Shown here: positions 6,940 to 10,984 of the stretch, piece after piece | Position numbering within the stretch: position 1 is the stretch's first letter | Layout: each line of letters opens with the position of its first letter | Source: Desulfovibrio sp. | GTDB lineage: Bacteria > Desulfobacterota > Desulfovibrionia > Desulfovibrionales > Desulfovibrionaceae | NCBI GenBank assembly: GCA_022837365.1 | Contig: JALHHV010000018.1 | Coordinates: 24,631-35,614 of the forward strand | DNA length: 10,984 nt | Reading direction: 5' to 3' | Notes under the pieces: generated by a model | Database searches by the model: none | Told to the model about the DNA's origin: nothing | The model's input: only the letters and a program-made list of their open reading frames with translations | Made by a program: the position numbers and the translations under genes

Positions 6940-7500
6940 CTAGAAGGTAGGGGGCGTGTTGGCCCAGATGACGCGGGCCGTGGCCGCGCCGGGGTTGCGG
7001 AAGGCGTGCGGCAGGGCGGAATCGAAAAAGAAGGAATCCCCTTCCTTCAGCAGGTGCGCCTGGCCCTCCACGGTCAGTTCCAGTTCGCCTTCCAGCACGT
7101 AGCCCACCTCTTCGCCCTCGTGGCTGATGGTGCCGTTGGTGGAGCCGCCGGGCTCCACGATATGGATGTGCGCCTGCAACACATGCCCCGGCTGGTGCGG
7201 GGAAAGATATTCAAGAATTATCCCCCGGCCCTCGCCGCCCACCAGTTGGGCTAGGTGCCGCTCGCCCTTGCGCTGCACCACGCCGCCCCGGGGTTCCGGC
7301 AGGAACAACGACCCCATGTTGGTGTCCAGCGCGCGCGAGATGTTGTGCAGCACGTTGATCGAGGGGTTGCCCTTGCCGTTCTCCACCTTGGAAAGCATGC
7401 TTTCCGAGCAGCCCGCCTTGTCGGCCAGTTCGCGCAGGGTCATGCCGCGCGCCTTGCGCAGCATGCGAATCTGCACGCCGAGGATGTTCTTTTCGTTCAT
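6940..7500 (-). CDS. XRE-family HTH regulator with C-terminal cupin domain (PuuR/YdcN-like)
   Basis: This 186-residue cytoplasmic regulator has an N-terminal helix-turn-helix (about 8-64: IRMLRKARGMTLRELADKAG, then CSESMLSKVENGKGNPSINVL) that binds DNA. A cupin sensor barrel (about 108-180) has HEGEEVGYVLEGELELTVEG and GDSFFFDSALPHAFRNPG. PuuR, the putrescine-responsive repressor, has this architecture, and such proteins usually control nearby transport or catabolic genes by sensing a small polyamine- or amino-acid-like ligand. ATG 7500 is chosen because AAGGAG lies five bases before it; an in-frame ATG at 7563 has no ribosome site and lies in the probable promoter. It stands upstream of the importer operon on the same strand and divergent from cydA. 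I infer that it regulates the importer and itself; control of cydAB is possible but less likely. Confidence 0.93.
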   Translation of the reverse strand: MNEKNILGVQIRMLRKARGMTLRELADKAGCSESMLSKVENGKGNPSINVLHNISRALDTNMGSLFLPEPRGGVVQRKGERHLAQLVGGEGRGIILEYLSPHQPGHVLQAHIHIVEPGGSTNGTISHEGEEVGYVLEGELELTVEGQAHLLKEGDSFFFDSALPHAFRNPGAATARVIWANTPPTF

Positions 7501-7533
7501 GCGCACTCCTTCTCCACGAGGGACAGTACGCGT

Positions 7534-7584
7534 AAGTTTCTTGTCATTCAAGTTTTGAGTCAAACTTTCCTGAAATTGTCATTC
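7534..7584. promoter_or_regulatory. Cluster of direct and inverted repeats upstream of the XRE-cupin gene, candidate operator
   Basis: Within 51 bases are TTGTCATTC twice (7541-7549 and 7576-7584), AAGTTT twice (7534-7539 and 7550-7555) with an inverted AAACTT (7562-7567), the perfect palindrome TTTGAGTCAAA (7554-7564), and TTTCCTGAAA (7566-7575) shared with the importer promoter. It lies 34-84 bases before the ATG, as expected for autoregulation. The minus-strand TTGACT (7563-7558) could be a -35 box, but no good -10 is spaced to it. Confidence 0.38.
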
Positions 7585-7730
7585 CCGTTCCGGAACACCA
7601 ACCGGGACCGGAGAGCAGTCAAGTTGCCATCCATATCATGCCCGGCGGAGGGGGCAGGGCCGCCGACCAATGCCCCCGCCGCCCGCAAACCGGCCCGCAC
7701 CGCCAACTTGCCGCTGCCATGCATTTTTTG

Positions 7731-7760
7731 CTGACAGTTTCTTCGCAACCATGCTAGATT
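7731..7760 (+). promoter_or_regulatory. Candidate sigma-70 promoter of cydAB
   Basis: CTGACA (7731-7736; 5 of 6 to TTGACA), an 18-base spacer and TAGATT (7755-7760; 4 of 6 to TATAAT), preceded by TGC as an extended -10, point towards cydA. Transcription would start near 7767, leaving a leader of about 200 bases. Confidence 0.42.
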
Positions 7761-7771
7761 ACGCACACTCC

Positions 7772-7822
7772 CTCCGCCAGCACATGTAAGAATTCTTCCA
7801 CCATGTTTGCATATTGGCGGAG
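7772..7822 (+). promoter_or_regulatory. Inverted repeat at the start of the cydA leader
   Basis: CTCCGCCA (7772-7779) pairs perfectly with TGGCGGAG (7815-7822) around a 35-base AT-richer loop that contains the perfect 10-base palindrome AAGAATTCTT (7788-7797). It would form at the 5' end of the predicted transcript. It could be an operator, an mRNA-stabilising stem or chance. Confidence 0.25.
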
Positions 7823-7967
7823 AAGTGGTAGTAGCAACCATTATCGCTTGATGCACTCACGCTGCCCTGCGTTCGGCGGACGCAGACCGGGCGGCGCGCC
7901 AGTTTCACCGTTTAACCTTGCCGGGCTTCCGGGCGGCCACACCGCAGGACCCGCGAAGGGGGAAAGC

Positions 7968-9167
7968 ATGGATGTCGTCATGCTGTCACGGCTGCAGTTC
8001 GCGGTGGCCGTCTTCTTCCATTTCATCTTCGTGCCGCTGACACTGGGCCTTTCGGTGCTCATCGCGGTCATGCAGACCATCTACTACCGCACTGGCAACG
8101 AAACCTATAAACGCATGGCCAAGTTCTGGGGCAAGCTGTTCCTGATCAACTTCACCCTGGGCGTGGTCACGGGCATCACCCTGGAATTCCAGTTCGGCAC
8201 CAACTGGTCGCGCTACTCGGAATACGTGGGCGACATCTTCGGCTCGCTGCTGGCCATAGAGGCCACCCTGGCCTTCTTCCTGGAATCCACCTTCCTGGCC
8301 GTGTGGGTGTTCGGCTGGGAGCGGGTGTCGAAAAAAGTGCACCTGTTCGCCATCTGGGCCGTGGCCTTCGCCTCCAACCTTTCCGGCCTGTGGATCATCC
8401 TGGCCAACGGCTGGATGCAGAACCCCGTGGGCTACGTGATCCGCAACAACCGAGCGGAACTGGACAATTTCCTCACCGTGCTCAGCAACCCCTACGCATG
8501 GGGCCAGTTCTTCCACAACCTGTTCGCCGCGTGGATGCTGGCGGGCTTCTTCGTGTTGGGCATCTCGGCCTGGCACCTGCTGCGCCGCAACGAAGAAGAC
8601 TTCTTCAACCGCTCGTTCAAGCTGGCGGCCGGGTTCACAACCCAGAAGTCCGCGCCCATGTACCTGCTGGCCGTGCCTGACGAAAGCGCGGAAGGCAACG
8701 CCATCCAGGTCTTCGGCATTCCCGGCGTGCTCAGCCTGCTGGCCTTCAACGATCCCTCGGCCGAAGTGAAGGGCCTGAAGGACTTCCCCAAGGAAGACCG
8801 CCCGCCCGTGCTGCTGACCTTCCTGAACTTCCGCGTGATGGTGGGCCTTGGCACGCTGTTCCCGCTGCTGGCGGGGGCCGCCTTCCTGTTCCGCAACCGG
8901 TTGCAGGACAAGCCGTGGCTGCTGAAAGCGCTGCCGTGGGCCATCCCCCTGCCGTACATCGCCATCATGGCCGGGTGGGCCGTGGCCGAAATCGGCCGCC
9001 AGCCGTGGATCGTCTACGGCATGATGCGCACCACCGACGCGGTGTCGCCGGTGCCCGCCTCGTCGGTTGCCGTCTCGCTGCTGGCGTTCGGGGCGGTGTA
9101 CACGCTGCTGGGCGTGCTCGACATCTACCTGCTTCGCAAGTACGCACGCAAAGGCCCCGCCGCCTAG
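7968..9167 (+). CDS. cydA: Cytochrome bd quinol oxidase subunit I (CydA), shortened form
   Basis: CydA carries the hemes and quinol site of the cytoplasmic-membrane oxidase that reduces O2 to water; in anaerobes it protects against oxygen. Residues seen (E. coli equivalent): His18 in LSRLQFAVAVFFHFIFVPLTLG (His19, high-spin heme), Glu98 and Glu106 in IEATLAFFLESTF (Glu99, Glu107), His183 in FFHNLFAAWM (His186), Met291 in FLNFRVMVGLG (Met393), and GRQPWIVYG. GGGGGA precedes ATG 7968. The 399 residues are short even for a short-Q-loop CydA (usually about 440-470). After SFKLAAGF (217-223) the chain jumps to TTQKSAPMYLL, which aligns with the part just after the E. coli Q-loop start (WETQPAP). 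About 35 residues are missing, including one membrane helix, the conserved Gly-Asp and the quinol-site Lys252/Glu257 equivalents. The reading frame is unbroken at the junction (8634-8640). Confidence 0.93.
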   Translation: MDVVMLSRLQFAVAVFFHFIFVPLTLGLSVLIAVMQTIYYRTGNETYKRMAKFWGKLFLINFTLGVVTGITLEFQFGTNWSRYSEYVGDIFGSLLAIEATLAFFLESTFLAVWVFGWERVSKKVHLFAIWAVAFASNLSGLWIILANGWMQNPVGYVIRNNRAELDNFLTVLSNPYAWGQFFHNLFAAWMLAGFFVLGISAWHLLRRNEEDFFNRSFKLAAGFTTQKSAPMYLLAVPDESAEGNAIQVFGIPGVLSLLAFNDPSAEVKGLKDFPKEDRPPVLLTFLNFRVMVGLGTLFPLLAGAAFLFRNRLQDKPWLLKALPWAIPLPYIAIMAGWAVAEIGRQPWIVYGMMRTTDAVSPVPASSVAVSLLAFGAVYTLLGVLDIYLLRKYARKGPAA

Positions 9168-9221
9168 CCCGCACGACGTGCCGCATGGCCGCATGAACCG
9201 CTAACCGAGAGGATCGGAAAC

Positions 9222-10247
9222 ATGTTGGAGACAATCTGGTTCGTCCTGTGGGGCCTGTTGTGGGCCATATACTTCGTCCTTGACGGCTTCGACTTCGGCA
9301 TGGGCACCCTGCTGCCCTTCGCCGCGCGCACCGAGGCCGAGCGCCGCACCATCTACAACGCCGCCGGTCCGTTCTGGGACGGCAACGAGGTGTGGCTGAT
9401 CACCGCGGGCGGCGTGACCTTCGCCGCGTTCCCCAAGGCGTACGCGGTGATGTTCAGCGCGCTGTACGCGCCGCTGCTGATCCTGCTCTTCGCGCTGATC
9501 TTCCGCGCGGTGTCCTTCGAGTTCCGCAACAAGATCGACAGCCCCGGCTGGCGCAAGGTGTGGGACGCGTTCCAGTTCCTGGGCAACTTCCTGCCCGCGC
9601 TGCTGTTCGGCGTGGCCTTCGCCAACCTGTTCATGGGCATTCCCGTCGACGGCGACGGCGTGTACCACGGCAACCTGCTGAAGCTGCTGAACCTCTACGG
9701 CCTGCTGGGCGGCGTATTCTTCGTGCTGATGTTCGCCCTGCACGGCGCGCTGTGGATGGGCATCAAGTCCACCGGCGAACTGCACGATCGGGCCGTGGCC
9801 CTGGCGCGCGGCATCTGGCCGCTGCTGCTGTGCGCCGCGCTGGCCTTCCTGGCGGCCACCGCCGTGTACACCAACCTGTACGGCAACTACCTGCGGGTGC
9901 CGCCGCTGCTGGTGTTCCCCATCCTGGCCGTGGCCTCGCTGCTGACCTCCCGGTTCTTCATCGCCTCCAACTCGGTGGGCATGGCCTGGGTGTGCAACGC
10001 GGTGTTCATCGTCTGCGTGACCTTCTTCGGGGTGTTCGGCATGTACCCGGCGCTGTTGCCGTCGAGCATGGACCCGGCCTTCAGCGTCACCATCGCCAAT
10101 GGCGCGTCCAGCCCGCTGACGCTGAAGATCATGCTCACCGTGGTGGTGATCTTCGTGCCCCTCGTGCTGGCGTACCAGGGCTGGGTGTACTCCGTGTTCA
10201 CCCACAAGATCACCGACGAAGACCTGGAAGACGAGCACGCCTACTAG
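9222..10247 (+). CDS. cydB: Cytochrome bd quinol oxidase subunit II (CydB)
   Basis: CydB is the structural partner of CydA in the membrane. The 341-residue protein has normal family length and the diagnostic N-terminal motifs FVLDGFDFGMGTLLPF, GPFWDGNEVWLI, GGVTFAAFPKAYAVMFSALYAPL and FRAVSFEFRNK. Eight or more hydrophobic helices follow, such as LLLCAALAFLAATAVY and IMLTVVVIFVPLVLAYQGWVY, and an acidic tail (DEDLEDEHAY) ends it. GAGAGGA lies eight bases before ATG 9222. It begins 54 bases after cydA with no promoter or terminator between them, so the two are cotranscribed. It appears intact, in contrast to CydA. No CydX-like small membrane protein was recognised after it. Confidence 0.96.
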   Translation: MLETIWFVLWGLLWAIYFVLDGFDFGMGTLLPFAARTEAERRTIYNAAGPFWDGNEVWLITAGGVTFAAFPKAYAVMFSALYAPLLILLFALIFRAVSFEFRNKIDSPGWRKVWDAFQFLGNFLPALLFGVAFANLFMGIPVDGDGVYHGNLLKLLNLYGLLGGVFFVLMFALHGALWMGIKSTGELHDRAVALARGIWPLLLCAALAFLAATAVYTNLYGNYLRVPPLLVFPILAVASLLTSRFFIASNSVGMAWVCNAVFIVCVTFFGVFGMYPALLPSSMDPAFSVTIANGASSPLTLKIMLTVVVIFVPLVLAYQGWVYSVFTHKITDEDLEDEHAY

Positions 10248-10300
10248 GCGGTGTGCGGACGGATTCCGTGCCGCCGGAAACGACGGCGGAACGACAAACG

Positions 10301-10330
10301 ACAAGGGAGGCCCCATGGGGCCTCCCTTGT
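10301..10330. terminator. 30-bp perfect palindrome between convergent genes, bidirectional terminator
   Basis: The arm ACAAGGGAGGCCCCA (10301-10315) is followed directly by its exact complement (10316-10330). The RNA hairpin would have a ~13-bp stem and a CATG loop. It lies 53 bases past cydB and 83 bases past the convergent coiled-coil gene. Stem ends give TTGT on one strand and TTGTCGTTTG on the other, short U-richer tails, so it can serve both. Confidence 0.7.
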
Positions 10331-10413
10331 GCGTTGCGCGTGCGCGCGGAGCCTAACGGCTGGCGGAGTGAAGACGGACGGCCTGCGCCCCGCCCCCGCG
10401 TGCCCGCCGCGCG

Positions 10414-10890
10414 CTAGACGCTGATGCTCACCCCGGCGGCGCCGCCGGACGAGCCGGAACCGCCGTTCTCGAGTTCCGCCTTCTGCTTGGTCAGTTCCAT
10501 CAACTGGCTCTGGAGCATGGTGATTTCCGACATCTTCAGCGCCACCTGCTGCTGCTTCTGTTCGGCGTCCATGCCGCCATCCTGCTGGATCTCGGAAAGC
10601 TCCTGCTGCTTTGCCCTGATCTGTTCCTGCAACTTCTGGATCTGCTCCTTGAGCGAGGCCAGCTTGTCGTCCGAGTCCGATTTCTCGGTGGACTGCGTGC
10701 CGCCCGCGCCGCTGGACTTCATCCCCTCCGCCTTCCGCCGCCCTTCGTCCGAGATGGTCACGGTGTCGCCGCCGCTCTCCCCGTCCACGGTGGACGCGGT
10801 GCGCAGCGTGCCCGTGCGTTCCGTGCCCGCCTGCACTTGCAGGGTGGTGTAGGCGATGCCGACCTGGGTTCCGTCCGGTGCTTCGACCAT
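10414..10890 (-). CDS. FlxA-like coiled-coil protein, flagellar regulon
   Basis: This 158-residue hydrophilic protein has no signal peptide or membrane helix. The N-terminal third is polar, with DTVTISDEGRRKAEG at 42-56, a type of segment common in flagellum-associated proteins. A Gly/Ser/Asp linker follows, then a Gln/Glu/Lys-rich heptad coiled coil (about 76-141: LKEQIQKLQEQIRAKQQELS, later SEITMLQSQLMELTKQKAEL) interrupted by DGGMDAEQK. The tail is Gly/Ser-rich. The coiled coil with its short central break matches the FlxA-like family (PF14282). E. coli flxA is a FliA-dependent gene of unknown function; a near-consensus sigma-28 promoter here fits. AAGGAGG lies four bases before ATG 10890. 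It is a single gene convergent with cydB. The family call is by pattern and the molecular role is unknown. Confidence 0.85.
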   Translation of the reverse strand: MVEAPDGTQVGIAYTTLQVQAGTERTGTLRTASTVDGESGGDTVTISDEGRRKAEGMKSSGAGGTQSTEKSDSDDKLASLKEQIQKLQEQIRAKQQELSEIQQDGGMDAEQKQQQVALKMSEITMLQSQLMELTKQKAELENGGSGSSGGAAGVSISV

Positions 10891-10929
10891 GGGGCCTCCT
10901 TCCGCGCGGATGCGCGACCTTCAGTCCAC

Positions 10930-10956
10930 CTATCGGCGCAGCACATGAAGAGTTTA
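10930..10956 (-). promoter_or_regulatory. Sigma-28 (FliA) flagellar promoter
   Basis: On the minus strand TAAA (10956-10953), exactly 15 bases, then GCCGATAG (10937-10930) match the flagellar consensus TAAA-N15-GCCGATAA at all but the last base. It lies about 40 bases ahead of the coiled-coil gene start, which puts that gene in the late flagellar class. Confidence 0.82.
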
Positions 10957-10984
10957 CGGCACGCACTCACATTTCATTGCACCA

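Larger units (their letters stand above)
7501..7967. other. Divergent intergenic region, regulator to cydA
   Basis: No credible gene is present. It holds candidate operator repeats next to the regulator (7534-7584), a GC-rich middle with the weak inverted repeat GGGGGCA/TGCCCCC (7650-7656 and 7671-7677), a sigma-70-like promoter (7731-7760) and a ~200-base cydA leader. No Rex-type (TTGTGAAATATTTCACAA-like) palindrome was found by eye. Confidence 0.65.

Noticed and set aside
6719..6943. 74-codon plus-strand reading frame between the regulator and importer
   Set aside because: It runs through the AT-rich control region and the terminator hairpin and has no ribosome site or recognisable sequence.
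7501..7563. Upstream ATG at 7563 for the XRE-cupin gene
   Set aside because: It has no ribosome site and the extra residues overlap the probable promoter; ATG 7500 has AAGGAG.
7650..7677. GGGGGCA/TGCCCCC inverted repeat as a terminator
   Set aside because: It lies between divergent genes, where no transcript should end, and has no U-tract; probably chance in GC-rich DNA.
7560..7856. 98-codon minus-strand reading frame in the regulator-cydA gap
   Set aside because: No family resemblance, no ribosome site, low-complexity composition, and it covers the predicted cydA promoter.
7803..7967. In-frame ATG at 7803 extending CydA by 55 residues
   Set aside because: The extension is Arg/Gly/Pro-rich, lacks a ribosome site and is absent from CydA proteins, whose N-terminus is MxxxMLSRLQF as found at 7968.
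10301..10330. Palindrome core resembling the start region of the coiled-coil gene (shared GGAGGCCCCATGG) as a repeat or recombination site
   Set aside because: The shared part is 13 bases and partly a ribosome site plus start codon; a terminator role and coincidence explain it better.

Overview
The window is high-GC, mostly single-copy bacterial DNA. I infer a sulfate-reducing Desulfovibrionaceae-type host (Desulfovibrio/Nitratidesulfovibrio). The reasons are a cytochrome bd oxidase beside anaerobe-style genes, a near-consensus sigma-54 promoter on an amino-acid-type ABC operon, and a flagellar sigma-28 gene. This rests on gene content and style, not on a search, so the genus is tentative.

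Left (1-1507, + strand): a gene cut by the window edge encodes a TrmO/TsaA-like domain apparently fused behind a membrane segment. It overlaps by four bases (ATGA) the molybdate-binding lipid-free periplasmic protein gene modA. No modB or modC is in the window. Short GC hairpins fill the convergent gap 1508-1706.

Centre (1707-7500, - strand; read from 7500 downwards): an XRE-cupin regulator comes first. Then a 401-bp gap holds a terminator hairpin, an AT-rich stretch and a very good sigma-54 promoter. Then follows a tightly packed operon: family 3 solute-binding protein, two HisM/GlnP-type permeases, HisP/GlnQ-type ATPase, DUF1989 protein and an M20 metallopeptidase. The first four genes make a complete importer and the last two look like catabolic enzymes for the imported compound. 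The M20 gene is frameshifted inside a G-rich 9-bp tandem repeat. The binding protein lacks the Asp that usually holds the alpha-amino group of amino acids, so the substrate may be N-blocked or not an amino acid.

Right (7501-10330, + strand): a 467-bp divergent intergenic region carries repeated candidate operator motifs near the regulator and a sigma-70-like promoter with a long leader for cydA. Then come cydA and cydB, the quinol oxidase that reduces O2 to water. CydA lacks about 35 residues that normally form a membrane helix and the start of the quinol-binding loop. A 30-bp perfect palindrome ends cydB. Beyond it, convergent on the - strand, is a FlxA-like coiled-coil protein with a near-perfect flagellar sigma-28 promoter.

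No tRNA, rRNA, CRISPR array, insertion sequence or phage gene was seen. The candidates for something undescribed are the sigma-54 importer + DUF1989 + M20 module and the shortened CydA.
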